Shown here: piece after piece, positions 34,135-43,983 of the stretch
Layout: each line of letters starts with the position of its first letter
How positions within the stretch are numbered: position 1 is the stretch's first letter
Source of the DNA: Pontiella desulfatans
GTDB taxonomy: Bacteria; Verrucomicrobiota; Kiritimatiellia; Kiritimatiellales; Pontiellaceae
Length of the DNA stretch: 64,000 nt
Assembly: GCF_900890425.1 (NCBI RefSeq)
Contig: NZ_CAAHFG010000003.1
Span: forward strand, 868,001 to 932,000
Reading direction: 5' to 3'
Notes under the pieces: model-generated
The model's database searches: none
What the model was told of the DNA's origin: nothing
Seen by the model: only the letters and a program-made list of their open reading frames with translations
Program-made: the position numbers and the translations under genes

Positions 34135-35649
34135 ATGTTAAAAAAGCGGGTGGTATTTGTTCTAACGTCCTTGATTGTCGTATGCACGCAAGCTGCAAAG
34201 CGGCCGAACATTATTTTTATCCTGTCCGATGATGCGGGATTTGAAGAGTTCGGCATCTATGATGTGAAGAAGGGCGAAAAGTCGAATACGCCGAATATAG
34301 ATAAGCTGGGCGAGCGGGGCGTGGCGTTTGCGCATTGCTGGGGGCAGGCGATTTGCGGTCCTTCGCGGGCCATGCTAATTTCCGGTAACTATGCCGTAAA
34401 CAACGGGGCCTACGATAACAAGCTGGCCTTTCTACCCGGAATGAAAGGCCGAATTGGAACGAATAGGGAAAATCGTCCGCATTTTACACGTATTCTGAAA
34501 GACGCCGGTTATAAAGTCGCGGTGAGCGGGAAATGGCACAACCCGGGCGGTTACATGGTGTTGCAGGATGCGGAAGCTCTGGGTCTGGATGCCTACTGTG
34601 TCTGGGATGCTTCGCCGGAACCCTTTGAAGAACGGCTGGGCCACAAACTGGTTCCGGATCAAGACTGGGAAATCGCGGCGATTTCCGGTGAACCGAAAAT
34701 TTCCAGATATTGGAAACCGGGTATTATTCAGGACGACAAGGTTATGCCGACCACGATGGCGGATTATGGTCCGGATATCTTCAACGGCTACGTGCTCGAT
34801 TTTATTGAGGCGAATGCCGAGGGCGAGCAACCGTTTCTGATGTATTACACGCAGGTGCTGCCGCACGGCGCGCACTGTCCAACACCCGATCTGGTCGCGC
34901 AGGGGGAGCCGGTCACCAATGAAAGTTTTAAGAAGGGAACCGAAAAGGGCGCGAAGATGTTTCATGCTCAGGTCAACTATGCCGATAAACTGGTGGGTAA
35001 GGTCGTTGCCAAAGTGGAGGAAATGGGCATCGCGGATAACACCATCATACTCTATGCCTCCGACAACGGCACCACCTCGTCCGCCAAGGGCAAAGGCGTC
35101 GAGTACGGCGTGCATGTGCCGTTTATGGTGGCGGGCGCTGGGATTAAACAGCGAGGCATGACCACGGAGCTGATGGATTTTACCGATGTGCTGCCAACGT
35201 TGGCTGATTTTGCGGGCGCGACCATTCCTGAAAAATACAACATAGATGGATCCAGCCTGAAGCCGTTCCTGACCGGCGAGTCAGAAACCACCAAGCCGGC
35301 GATCTATTCGTTTCCGGGGCCGACGCGGTTGGTGCGGACGAAGGAGTTTATGCTCGAAGCGGTCTGTCCGCTTTATGATCAGCCGCAGGGCCGGTTTTAT
35401 AAAACCAACGAATCCTGGGATGGGCGCGGGTATGAAAATATTACGCATAATCCTGAGTTCGCCGATGAACGAAAAAAGTTTGATCGTTTGTTGCAGGTCC
35501 ATCCAACCCAACTGCCCGACTCCTGGGATGATCCGCTCTGGAAAGATGAATCGGTGCGGAAAGGGTTTAAGTTTTACACCAATCCGAAAATGAAAGAACG
35601 GCATCTGCAACTGCCGATGGCCTATCGCTTCTACGATCCTTCATTCTAA
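34135..35649 (+). CDS. Type I sulfatase, secreted
   Basis: 504 residues, signal peptide about 1-20, only a weak ribosome site, 3 bp after the stop of the preceding fragment. Metal ligands in IIFILSDDAGFEEFGIYD; maturation motif CGPSRAMLISGNYAVNNG with Cys74. SGKWHNPGGYMV replaces the commoner GKWHLG; IILYASDNGTTSS and VPFMVAGAG follow. The C-terminal region differs from the usual ELYDL pattern (MLEAVCPLYDQPQGRFY; NPEFADERKKFDRLLQ), so it is a different subfamily from its neighbours. With the upstream gene broken by IS21, its expression may depend on readthrough from the element. Confidence 0.92.
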   Translation: MLKKRVVFVLTSLIVVCTQAAKRPNIIFILSDDAGFEEFGIYDVKKGEKSNTPNIDKLGERGVAFAHCWGQAICGPSRAMLISGNYAVNNGAYDNKLAFLPGMKGRIGTNRENRPHFTRILKDAGYKVAVSGKWHNPGGYMVLQDAEALGLDAYCVWDASPEPFEERLGHKLVPDQDWEIAAISGEPKISRYWKPGIIQDDKVMPTTMADYGPDIFNGYVLDFIEANAEGEQPFLMYYTQVLPHGAHCPTPDLVAQGEPVTNESFKKGTEKGAKMFHAQVNYADKLVGKVVAKVEEMGIADNTIILYASDNGTTSSAKGKGVEYGVHVPFMVAGAGIKQRGMTTELMDFTDVLPTLADFAGATIPEKYNIDGSSLKPFLTGESETTKPAIYSFPGPTRLVRTKEFMLEAVCPLYDQPQGRFYKTNESWDGRGYENITHNPEFADERKKFDRLLQVHPTQLPDSWDDPLWKDESVRKGFKFYTNPKMKERHLQLPMAYRFYDPSF

Positions 35650-35661
35650 ATAAAAATGCAT

Positions 35662-35681
35662 GCATGGGATAATTCCCGTGC
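35662..35681 (+). repeat. 8-bp-stem hairpin between two genes
   Basis: GCATGGGA (35662-35669) pairs with TCCCGTGC (35674-35681) around a TAAT loop, with one G-T pair. No T-run follows directly. It overlaps the -35 part of the weak ECF-like site 8 and could be an operator or a weak terminator for the sulfatase gene. Confidence 0.45.
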
Positions 35682-35696
35682 GGAAGGACGTTTCTT
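35667..35696 (+). promoter_or_regulatory. Weaker ECF-like motif, site 8
   Basis: GGATAA (35667-35672), 14 bp, GACGTTTCTT (35687-35696). It fits 4 of 6 and 8 of 10 positions of the pattern and lies exactly 27 bp before the start at 35724, the same distance as sites 3 and 6 from their genes. Confidence 0.45.
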
Positions 35697-35723
35697 GTTT
35701 GAAAGCTAAACGTTTGGAGCAGC

Positions 35724-38183
35724 ATGAAGAACTTTTTTTGGATCGGGGCGGTAATGGTCCCGCTGTTTTGCGGAGCCGCAAAATGGCGGGTGAACCCGCA
35801 GAATGTGAATGAAATCATCGCGAAGGCCCGAGCGGGCGATACCGTTTATTTCGAGGCGGGCCGCTATGCGGATCCGGTTGAGTTTGAAAAGCTGAAGGGA
35901 AAACCGGATGCTCCGATTACCATCACTGCAGCGCCCGGTGCGGGCGTTGTTTTTGATGGAACCGACGAACTTTCCAATGATTGGAAAAAGGTTACGCCGG
36001 ATTCGGCGGAAGGCCAGCGCATTCAAGGGGCGCAATGGGAGCGGATTAAAACGCCGGTTTACAGCCTCAAACTCGCAGAGCCGATTCATGCCTTGTTGTA
36101 TGAAGGACGATTGATGAGTGATGCGCGCTGGCCGAATGCGCGCTGGGACGATCCCTGGCGGCTGGATCGCTATATGGTATTGCGCCGGGCGGATGTCGGC
36201 AGTGAAAAGGGGCGGTTGCTGGATGGCCTGCCCACGGAAAACACCCTGGAGGAATCTGAAAAATGGATTCATTATGATCGTTCGCAGCTGACACACCGGG
36301 ATGAAATGCTGGCCGATACCGGGATTAGTTTTAAAGATGCGGTCGTGCTGATGAGTCACACCTGGGGCAGTTGGGCCACGCGGGTCACCGGGCATGAAGC
36401 CGGGGATAACGTGCTGGAATATGATACCTCGTTTAACGGAAGCGGAAGTATTCAATCTGAAGCCAAAGGATTTCTGAATAACCGGATCGGCTGGGGGCGC
36501 GGCACGAAAAAGTTTGAAAAAAGCGGTCATGCCGGAATCCATTTTTCGATGTGGGGTCTGCCGGCTCTGGATATTGAAGAGGAGTGGTGGTATGACGCGC
36601 CGACAAAGACTCTCTATTTTATTCCGCCGAATGGAAAAAAGCCGGCCCCAGGCTCCGTACGCGGAAAACGACGCGACTATCTGCTGACGGCTTCGGCATG
36701 CAGCAACCTGATCATAAAAGGGTTTAAGTTTTATGGATCCGCAGCCCTGTTGAATGAGTGTACGGACAGCCGTCTGGAGGACTGTGCATTTATCACCGGC
36801 TCCTATAATAAATTTTCGGTCGCTAATTTTGATATGCCGGTAACGACGCGGATCTATAACCGCGGCTCAAAAGTCATGCATGGCAATACGCTGCTCAACT
36901 GCAGTTTTACCTATTGCGACGGTAATGCCTTTGAAGGGCGCAGCGCGGGGCTGTCGATTGATAACGTTTTAATAAAACACACGCAACAGACGACGCTGGG
37001 CCTGGATTCCCGATCCATGAGCATTAACCGGCCGTTATTGGTGCGCCGTGTGACGATTGAAGATGTCGGCGCCTCAGTGGGCATTAAAGGCGGCGGGATT
37101 GATTCGGTCTATGAGTTGAATAATATCTCCCGCTTCGGCGGTTTGCAGTATGACGGCGCCAGCCTGCAGATGGGGGGACGGGAAAAGTTTATCTACCGCT
37201 ACAACTGGTCACATGATCATCCGAAACGGTCGTATCGCTTTGATGCCGGAAGTTATCCGGACTTTGCCAATGCCTTCGGCGAAATGAGTTATAATGTCGC
37301 GTGGAATACCCCTGGTGGTTTTGCGCTGAAGGGGGACGACCTGCTGTTGCATAACAACACGCTGATCGGCGGCGGATTTGAGCTGTTCAATATGAAGCGC
37401 TGGGCCAGTAAAAATGAGCGGACGGTGGTGGCGAATAATATTGTTCAATATATGTCGGCCGGAAACTATGACTGGGATAAGCCGGCCGTTAAGAAAAGTA
37501 CGACCGAAAATAAATTGATTACCGATGAGGATTACTGGCTGAAGGAAACCAAGGTGCCTGATACGCATCCCACTCTGATCGGTAAAAATGGTGGCGAATT
37601 TGATGACGGGCATGCGCGGGGTCCAAAGAAATCGCCGGTGCTGGCCATCCTGAAAAATAACGTCCTCGAAGAACCATCGTCCATGCTCAGGGATCCGTCC
37701 AATCTGGACTTCCGGCCGAAAACGGGATCAGCCCTCATTGGAGGCGGAGTAAAACTCACTGAAAATGATGTGCTCTGGAAAGAGGTCCCGTTTACCGGTT
37801 CCAATGCCTGGAAAAAACGGGCGCCGAGTGTCGGGGCCTATGAAGCCGGGGCGCAGGTATATTGGATTCCCGGATATAAATTCAGCCACGCGTCGACGCC
37901 GGTTCCGCCGGATGGAACGGTGACTGCGAGGCCTGATTGCGGGTTGATGTGGCTGGGTGGATATCTGGCCGATACACACCATCTCTTTGTGGGTACATCA
38001 GCTGAAGTGGTGGAAAGGGCGGAAAAATTGGATCCGGCCTATCGGGGAAGCTTTAAAGATGAACGGAATGTATATGCCTTCAATAAGGCGTTGCCCGCAG
38101 GGACTCAGGTGTTCTGGCGGGTGGATGCCGAACGTGATGGAACGCTTGTAAAAGGACCGGTCTGGCATTTTAGCGTCAAATAG
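35724..38183 (+). CDS. Secreted parallel beta-helix protein with WRVD module
   Basis: 819 residues, signal peptide about 1-19, GGAG ribosome site. The beta-helix begins NVNEIIAKARAGDTVYFEAG and contains the inserted segment seen in relatives (LLYEGRLMSDARWPNARWDD; LDIEEEWWYDAPTKTLYFIP). Helix rungs follow (LEDCAFITG; LLNCSFTYCDGNAFEG; VTIEDVGASVGIKGG; YRYNWSHDHPKRSYRFDAG), then DPSNLDFRPKTGSALIGGG and VGAYEAGAQ. The C-terminal module (about 712-819) runs YWIPGYKFSHASTPVPPDG to FWRVDAERDG and VWHFSVK. It is paralogous to 55572 and 14576. Probably a polysaccharide lyase or glycosidase; no catalytic residues can be named with confidence. Confidence 0.82.
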   Translation: MKNFFWIGAVMVPLFCGAAKWRVNPQNVNEIIAKARAGDTVYFEAGRYADPVEFEKLKGKPDAPITITAAPGAGVVFDGTDELSNDWKKVTPDSAEGQRIQGAQWERIKTPVYSLKLAEPIHALLYEGRLMSDARWPNARWDDPWRLDRYMVLRRADVGSEKGRLLDGLPTENTLEESEKWIHYDRSQLTHRDEMLADTGISFKDAVVLMSHTWGSWATRVTGHEAGDNVLEYDTSFNGSGSIQSEAKGFLNNRIGWGRGTKKFEKSGHAGIHFSMWGLPALDIEEEWWYDAPTKTLYFIPPNGKKPAPGSVRGKRRDYLLTASACSNLIIKGFKFYGSAALLNECTDSRLEDCAFITGSYNKFSVANFDMPVTTRIYNRGSKVMHGNTLLNCSFTYCDGNAFEGRSAGLSIDNVLIKHTQQTTLGLDSRSMSINRPLLVRRVTIEDVGASVGIKGGGIDSVYELNNISRFGGLQYDGASLQMGGREKFIYRYNWSHDHPKRSYRFDAGSYPDFANAFGEMSYNVAWNTPGGFALKGDDLLLHNNTLIGGGFELFNMKRWASKNERTVVANNIVQYMSAGNYDWDKPAVKKSTTENKLITDEDYWLKETKVPDTHPTLIGKNGGEFDDGHARGPKKSPVLAILKNNVLEEPSSMLRDPSNLDFRPKTGSALIGGGVKLTENDVLWKEVPFTGSNAWKKRAPSVGAYEAGAQVYWIPGYKFSHASTPVPPDGTVTARPDCGLMWLGGYLADTHHLFVGTSAEVVERAEKLDPAYRGSFKDERNVYAFNKALPAGTQVFWRVDAERDGTLVKGPVWHFSVK

Positions 38184-38209
38184 TGCGCGGTTTATGGAGT
38201 TATCTCAGT

Positions 38210-39673
38210 ATGAAGATACAACGTAGAAAATTTATGGCCGGTCTTGGTCTGGCATCCCTGGCGATGGGGGCTTCGGGCGTTCAGGAAAAGAAGCCTAACA
38301 TCCTGTTCTTTTTGGCCGATGACCAGATGTATGACACGATTCGGGCGCACGGAAACGATGAAATATTTACGCCGAACCTGGACCGGCTGGTCCAGCGCGG
38401 AATGTCATTCAGCAATTGTTACAATCCGGGCTCCTTTTCCGGCGCGGTCTGTATTGCGAGCCGCACCATGCTGAATACGGGAATGAATATCTGGCAGGCC
38501 AAACAGTATTTCAACGACTTTAAAAAGAACAAACTCAAGACCGACGATAAGCTCTGGTCGGTCTGCATGCAGCAGGCCGGTTATGATACCTATGGCGCGG
38601 GCAAGTGGCATGTGAAACCGAGTTTTGACGCCGCGTTTAAATATAAAGGAACCGAACGACCCGGCATGCCGAATCAGACGCCGGAAGGCTATGGCCGCCC
38701 CGATCCTTCCAATCCCTGGAAACCCTGGGATCCGAAATATGAAGGATTCTGGAAGGGCGGAAAACATTGGAGCGAAGTGCTGGCCGATGAGTCGGTCGGT
38801 TTTATCGAACAGGCAGCCCAATCGGATAATCCGTTTTTCATGTATCTGGCGTTCAATGCGCCGCACGATCCGCGGCAGGCTCCGAAAAAGTTTGTAGAGA
38901 TGTATCCGACTGAAAAGCTGAGCGTACCGGAAAGTTTTATACCCACCTATCCCGAAGCCAATGACATCGGTATCGGCGATCAATGTCGTGATGCACAGAT
39001 AGCGCCGTTTCCCCGGTCCGAAGAAGCGGCCTTACTGCATAAGCAGGAATATTATGCCCTGATCAGTCATATGGATGAACAGATCGGTAAAATTCTTGAT
39101 GCGTTGGATGCCTCAGGTAAGGCTGATAATACGTACATTTTCTTTACGGCTGATCATGGACTCGCGGTCGGAGAACATGGGATGATGGGCAAACAGAATA
39201 TGTATGATCATTCCATGTGTCCACCCTTCATTGTGGTGGGGCCCGATGTGAAAGCCGGCTCAAAAAATGAAACGCCGATTTATCTGCAGGATATTATGCC
39301 GACCACCCTGGAACTAGGCGGTGCGAAGGCGCAACGGCCGGTCGGGTTCAAGAGTATTGCGCCGCTGATACGCGGTCAGAATGCCGAACATTACGATGTG
39401 ATCACCGGCGCGTTTTCGAGCATCAGTAAAGACAAGAAGATCAAGTTTGAACAACGTATGATTGCCGAGGGGGATTATTCCCTGATTCTCTATCCCTTGC
39501 TGGGCAGCGTGAAGCTGTTTAATACCAAGGAAGATCCGCATCAAATTGAAAATCTTGCCCTCAATGCGGAAAATAAGAGCCGCATTACGTCTCTAATAAA
39601 GAAGCTGCATTCTAAACAAAAGGATAATGGCGACCCGCTGGATCTTGCTGAATACTATGCAGGATGGTTGTAG
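38210..39673 (+). CDS. Type I sulfatase with Tat-type signal
   Basis: 487 residues from the ATG at 38210 (GGAG upstream). This start puts the twin-arginine motif QRRKFMAGLGLASLAMGAS at the very N-terminus, so Tat export of a folded enzyme is likely, unlike the Sec signals of the other sulfatases here. Metal ligands Asp37-Asp38 in ILFFLADDQMYDTIRAHG; maturation motif CIASRTMLNTG with Cys81, the CxAxR variant. GAGKWHVKPSFDAAF, YIFFTADHGLAVGEHGMMGK and VKLFNTKEDPHQIENLA follow. It begins 26 bp after the beta-helix gene. Confidence 0.92.
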   Translation: MKIQRRKFMAGLGLASLAMGASGVQEKKPNILFFLADDQMYDTIRAHGNDEIFTPNLDRLVQRGMSFSNCYNPGSFSGAVCIASRTMLNTGMNIWQAKQYFNDFKKNKLKTDDKLWSVCMQQAGYDTYGAGKWHVKPSFDAAFKYKGTERPGMPNQTPEGYGRPDPSNPWKPWDPKYEGFWKGGKHWSEVLADESVGFIEQAAQSDNPFFMYLAFNAPHDPRQAPKKFVEMYPTEKLSVPESFIPTYPEANDIGIGDQCRDAQIAPFPRSEEAALLHKQEYYALISHMDEQIGKILDALDASGKADNTYIFFTADHGLAVGEHGMMGKQNMYDHSMCPPFIVVGPDVKAGSKNETPIYLQDIMPTTLELGGAKAQRPVGFKSIAPLIRGQNAEHYDVITGAFSSISKDKKIKFEQRMIAEGDYSLILYPLLGSVKLFNTKEDPHQIENLALNAENKSRITSLIKKLHSKQKDNGDPLDLAEYYAGWL

Positions 39674-39734
39674 TGGATCATCAAACTGTCCGGGGTGCGC
39701 GGGGTTTCATGATTGAATTTAAACAGGAGTGCAC

Positions 39735-41267
39735 ATGAAGAGATGGATGTTGGTGGTCATTGGTTGCGGAGTGCTTTTTCCAGCCTTTGGAAAAACGTAT
39801 GATGCGAATTGGGATTCGCTGGGGAACTATGAAGTGCCCGAATGGTATCAGGATGCCAAGTTCGGAATCTGGCCGCACTGGGGCGTCTACTCGGTTCCCG
39901 CCTTCCGGGGCGACCATGCGGCGGAATGGTATGGCCGCTGGATTCATTGTGTAGAAAAAGGTGAAACCCGACTGGATAAAAAAGGGCGGGTATTAAGCGA
40001 CTATTTTGAAGCGCGCGGCATGAAGACCAAGGCCTTTCATGAAAAGACCTACGGTCCGGTGAATGAGTTTGGCTATCACGATGTGATTCCGTTGTGGAAG
40101 GCGGAAAAATGGGATGCCGATGCCTGGGCGCAGCTGGCGGTCGATTCCGGCGCAAAGTTTTTCTGCATGATGGGCATGCACCACGACGGCTTTGCCCTCT
40201 ATGACTCAGACCTGACCCGCTGGGATTCCGTGGAAATGGGACCGAAGCGTGATCTAGTGGGCGAGATGCGGGATGCCAGCCGCAAAAAAGGCCTGAAGTT
40301 CGGCGTCTCCAATCACTTTGCCTGGAACTATGAATTCTTCGGCTATTATCATCGCAATGGATTCGGAAAAGCACAGCCCGAACTGGCCGACTTTTATTCT
40401 GAAGGGGTGGTGGATGAAGCCTATCTGGAACGCTGGTGGGATCGCACCACCGAACTGGTGGATAAATCGGATTGTGATCTCTACTACTTTGACTGGGGCT
40501 GGAATAAACCCGAATGGCGAGATGGGAACTACCACGCAAAATTTGCCGCTTACCTGTACAACAAAGGCATCGAAACCGGGAAGGGAACCTTCGGTTCGCC
40601 GGGCATGGTGCTGTGTTCCAAACGTAATGATATTCCAACCCACGCCGGGGTTCGCGATCTGGAGCGGCGGCAGATGTCGGACATCCAGAAAGATGTTTGG
40701 CAGACCGATACCTCTATCAGCATCTATTCCTGGGGCTATTCGACGGAAGATGAATACCGCTCCGCCGACCAGTTGATCGATTCGCTGATTGATACCGTTT
40801 CCAAGAACGGTGTGATGATGCTCAACTTCGGCCCGAAGGCCGATGGCACCGTTCCGCCTGAATACAAGCAGCCTTTGCTCGACATGGGCGCATGGCTGAA
40901 GGTCTGCGGTGAAGCGATTTATTCGACGCGTCCCTATGCTTCATTTGGAGAGGGACCGGAGCTGAAGGATCAGCGCGCTCAGCACGATCATCATACGGTC
41001 TATACCGGCGAACATATCCGTTTTACGCGGAATAAAGAGAATACGGTGCTCTACGCGACCGCCCTGGATTGGCCTGGCGATCGTATGCTGATTAAATCGC
41101 TGGCTGACGTTGAGCTGTCGACGATCAAATCGGTACGACTGCTGGGTGTTGAAGGAGAGTTGAAGTGGAAGCAGACTGCTCAGGGGCTGGAAATTAACCT
41201 GCCGGATCAGCCGACCTATGGTATGGCCTATCCCGTGCGGATTGAATTTGAAGGGGTGTTGCCGTGA
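39735..41267 (+). CDS. GH29 alpha-L-fucosidase, secreted
   Basis: 510 residues; the ATG at 39735 follows CAGGAG and starts the signal peptide (1-19, VVIGCGVLFPAFG). GH29 motifs: AKFGIWPHWGVYSVPAF, MMGMHHDGFALYDSD, GPKRDLVGEMRDASRKKGLK, and DLYYFDWGWNKPEW with Asp253 as candidate nucleophile. NGVMMLNFGPKADGTVPPE follows. It belongs to a divergent GH29 group (FDWGW rather than FSDGDWW of the 23275 product), suggesting a different linkage or substituted fucose. Its stop overlaps the next start (GTGA). Confidence 0.92.
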   Translation: MKRWMLVVIGCGVLFPAFGKTYDANWDSLGNYEVPEWYQDAKFGIWPHWGVYSVPAFRGDHAAEWYGRWIHCVEKGETRLDKKGRVLSDYFEARGMKTKAFHEKTYGPVNEFGYHDVIPLWKAEKWDADAWAQLAVDSGAKFFCMMGMHHDGFALYDSDLTRWDSVEMGPKRDLVGEMRDASRKKGLKFGVSNHFAWNYEFFGYYHRNGFGKAQPELADFYSEGVVDEAYLERWWDRTTELVDKSDCDLYYFDWGWNKPEWRDGNYHAKFAAYLYNKGIETGKGTFGSPGMVLCSKRNDIPTHAGVRDLERRQMSDIQKDVWQTDTSISIYSWGYSTEDEYRSADQLIDSLIDTVSKNGVMMLNFGPKADGTVPPEYKQPLLDMGAWLKVCGEAIYSTRPYASFGEGPELKDQRAQHDHHTVYTGEHIRFTRNKENTVLYATALDWPGDRMLIKSLADVELSTIKSVRLLGVEGELKWKQTAQGLEINLPDQPTYGMAYPVRIEFEGVLP

Positions 41268-42274
41268 GGCAGATAAAGCCTGGGCTGATTTGGTGCATCA
41301 TTGCAATACATTGCACCGCGCATGCCAATGAAGCGCCGGTCATTAAAAAATTCTTCGTGGCTAAACAGCTGCAGGGCGAGCAGGGCATTGAACAGATCAT
41401 TCTGCGTGGCTCGGCGGAAGATGCCGAGGATGGCCCAAGACTGACTTACAGCTATCGGATTGTTTCCGGCGGTGGTAAACTGGAGCCGGTAAAGCGGTAT
41501 TCAATTTATCATCCGGAAGGTAATGGATTGGCGGTCTTCGAGCTAACCGTTACAGATTCTGCCGGAGCGGTTTCAAAAGCGACCGCGGAATATCAGGTCG
41601 GCGCACTGGATCCCGCAAAACTGTATACCGATAAAGCAACCTGGATGGCGGCCCTGGCCCCGAAATCAAGAAAACAGCCGACCTTTGCTTTTGTGGAGTG
41701 CGATCCGGATCTTCCGAACGTGCTGCTGATCGGCGATTCCATCTCCATTGGCTACACGCCATATGTTCGCGCAGCATTGAAAGGTCAATGCAACGTGTAT
41801 CGCATTCCGGAAAACGGGGGCGATTCGAAGAAGGCATTGAATCAGTTTGATTATTGGATGGGGCAGCGAATGTGGGATGTAATCCATTTTAATACGGGGC
41901 TGCACGATATGAAACGCATCGTGAATAATCAGCTCGATATTTCGGGCGAACCCGTGAACAGCCCGGAAGCCTACCGTAAAAACCTCGAAGCCTATTTCCA
42001 ACGTCTGGAAACCACCGGTGCCAAGCTGATCTGGGCCAATACCACCGTGGTGCCTGAAGGGGCCGGCGGACGTGTGAAGGGCGAAGAAATGGAATATAAT
42101 CAAATTGCCCGTGAGGTGCTGAAAAATCATCCGGATATTGGAATGAATGACCTCTATGCGCTTACCGCAGCCCATCCCGCCGACCAGAAACCAGCCAATG
42201 TTCATTTTGAAGCGTCGGGCATGAAACGGCAGGGCCAGCAGGTGGCCGGGAAGATCCTTGAGGCCCTGAAATAG
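41264..42274 (+). CDS. SGNH/GDSL-family hydrolase, secreted
   Basis: 336 residues with GTG start overlapping the previous stop. Signal peptide about 1-21. A cadherin/PKD-like beta domain (about 23-112; LRGSAEDAEDGPRLTYSYRI, FELTVTDSAGAVSKATAEY) precedes an SGNH hydrolase domain: block I NVLLIGDSISIGY (nucleophile Ser159), block III HFNTGLHD (about 208-215, in place of GxND), and block V His314 in ANVHFEASG. Such enzymes remove acetyl or other acyl esters; coupling with two GH29 enzymes suggests deacetylation of a substituted fucan, which is inference. The DxxH aspartate is an alanine here, so activity may rest on a Ser-His dyad. Confidence 0.85.
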   Translation: MRQIKPGLIWCIIAIHCTAHANEAPVIKKFFVAKQLQGEQGIEQIILRGSAEDAEDGPRLTYSYRIVSGGGKLEPVKRYSIYHPEGNGLAVFELTVTDSAGAVSKATAEYQVGALDPAKLYTDKATWMAALAPKSRKQPTFAFVECDPDLPNVLLIGDSISIGYTPYVRAALKGQCNVYRIPENGGDSKKALNQFDYWMGQRMWDVIHFNTGLHDMKRIVNNQLDISGEPVNSPEAYRKNLEAYFQRLETTGAKLIWANTTVVPEGAGGRVKGEEMEYNQIAREVLKNHPDIGMNDLYALTAAHPADQKPANVHFEASGMKRQGQQVAGKILEALK

Positions 42275-42279
42275 AATAT

Positions 42280-42309
42280 TGAGAAAATATGCGTTTCCCG
42301 ACGTCTGTA
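42280..42309 (+). promoter_or_regulatory. ECF-like promoter motif, site 6
   Basis: TGAGAA (42280-42285), 14 bp, GACGTCTGTA (42300-42309), 27 bp before the GH29 start at 42337. It overlaps an upstream in-frame ATG at 42289, which supports 42337 as the true start. Confidence 0.65.
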
Positions 42310-42336
42310 GAAGTAGAATCAACCAACAGGAACGGA

Positions 42337-43983
42337 ATGAGTAAAAGTGCATATTTTTTAATGATGGCAGCCATTGCGGCTGTGCCGGCCTTTGCGGAAT
42401 ACAAAGCCGACTGGAATGATCTGGCCCGGGTAAATGAATCGCCGGAATGGTTTAAAGATGCCAAATTCGGGATCTATTTCCATTGGGCGCCGTATTCGGT
42501 TCCAGCCTATGGAAATGAGCATTATCCGCGCACGATGTATGGGCATCCCTCCGGTAAAAAACCGGTTCCGAACCAGCATAAACGAAACTATATGCTGGGC
42601 GTTGGGTTCCAGACCTATCGGGAACATGATTTCCACCAGCGCACCTATGGCGAACCGAAGGACTTTGAATATCACGATCTATTCCCGAAGTTTACGGCAG
42701 AACGCTATGATGCCGAAGAGTGGGCGGAGCTGTTTGTGCAGGCCGGGGCAAAATTTGCCGGCCCGGTGGCGATGCATCATGATGGCTATGCCCTATGGGA
42801 TTCCAAGGTCACGCCGTGGAATGCGAAGCAGGTGGGGCCTAAGCGCGATCTCGTCGGAGAGCTGGCGCAGGCCATTCGTAAGCGGGATATGAAATTTGTG
42901 GCCACGTTTCACCATGCCAAAGTTGGGCAGGCCGCGGCCGATGCCCCGGAAAAGGAGCAACGTCGCTGGCATTATTACGGCCGGCAGAAATACCTTGAAC
43001 GCGAAGCTCCGGATCGGGTGGGTAACGATTCCGAAGAGCTGCAGAAACTCTACGGCACCATGGGCTGGGAAAATTTCTGTGAATGGTGGAATGAGATTCT
43101 CGAAGAAGTAATCGACAATTATCAGCCGGATATCATCTGGTTCGATTCCTGGCTCGACCGCCTGCCGCAGGAAAACCGCGCGCGTTTTGCCGCCTACTAT
43201 TTTAATGCTGCCGAAAAATGGGGCAAAGAAGTGCTAACCACTTATAAACAGCATGACCTGCCGCAGAATGTCGGCGTGGTTGATTTTGAAAAGGGCCGAC
43301 TGGATCAGCTGACGGAATATAACTGGCTGACGGACGATACAATCAGTGCCGGGCAGTGGACCAAAACCGGCAGTTGGTCCTATACCGAAGAGCTCGATAT
43401 TAAGTCTGCTAAAACCATGCTGCATATGCTCATCGATATCGTTTCGAAAAACGGCAACCTGTTGCTGAATATTTCCCCGACCGCGGACGGAATTATAGAC
43501 GATGCCCAGCGCCGTTCCCTGCTCGATATGGGTACGTGGCTGCGGGCCAACGGGGAAGCTATCTATGGCACCCGGCCGTTTGTGACCTTCGGGGAAGGCC
43601 CGAAGCGTATCGCATCGTCCGAGCATGGCGGGCACTTTACCCAGATGAGCGGGGACTATAATGCAGAAAACATCCGCTTCACCACCAAAGGAAATACTCT
43701 CTATGCCATCCAGCTGGGCTGGGCCGGTTCGGAAGTGGATGTGCTGATTAAAAGCCTCGCAAAAGATCTGCTCGGAAAAACAAAAATAACCGGAGTTTCC
43801 GTACTGACGTCCGATGAGAAAATTGACTGGAATGTAACCAAAGAGGGGTTGCGGGTGAAAACGCCCTTCAAAGCACCGAATAAAACCGCAGTGGTGTTCA
43901 AGATCGAAACGAAAGATGGCTGGGATACTGTGAAAACCGATGTGCCGGTGAAGAAAATGGATCCGATCTCGGTGGATGGTTAA
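42337..43983 (+). CDS. GH29 alpha-L-fucosidase, secreted
   Basis: 548 residues from the ATG at 42337 (AGGAACGG upstream), which starts a clear signal peptide (1-20, MMAAIAAVPAFA). GH29 motifs: AKFGIYFHWAPYSVPAYG, AMHHDGYALWDS, PDIIWFDSWLDRLP with Asp270 as nucleophile, and NGNLLLNISPTADGIID. A C-terminal beta domain (about 440-548) follows. It is closest to the 39735 product among the three GH29 enzymes but is longer, with extra segments around 200-235. Its own ECF-like motif makes it the first gene of a new transcription unit just ahead of the transporters. Confidence 0.93.
   Translation: MSKSAYFLMMAAIAAVPAFAEYKADWNDLARVNESPEWFKDAKFGIYFHWAPYSVPAYGNEHYPRTMYGHPSGKKPVPNQHKRNYMLGVGFQTYREHDFHQRTYGEPKDFEYHDLFPKFTAERYDAEEWAELFVQAGAKFAGPVAMHHDGYALWDSKVTPWNAKQVGPKRDLVGELAQAIRKRDMKFVATFHHAKVGQAAADAPEKEQRRWHYYGRQKYLEREAPDRVGNDSEELQKLYGTMGWENFCEWWNEILEEVIDNYQPDIIWFDSWLDRLPQENRARFAAYYFNAAEKWGKEVLTTYKQHDLPQNVGVVDFEKGRLDQLTEYNWLTDDTISAGQWTKTGSWSYTEELDIKSAKTMLHMLIDIVSKNGNLLLNISPTADGIIDDAQRRSLLDMGTWLRANGEAIYGTRPFVTFGEGPKRIASSEHGGHFTQMSGDYNAENIRFTTKGNTLYAIQLGWAGSEVDVLIKSLAKDLLGKTKITGVSVLTSDEKIDWNVTKEGLRVKTPFKAPNKTAVVFKIETKDGWDTVKTDVPVKKMDPISVDG

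Noticed and set aside
38183-38209. Earlier GTG start for the Tat-type sulfatase
   Set aside because: It would bury the twin-arginine motif, while the ATG at 38210 has a GGAG site and places it at the N-terminus.
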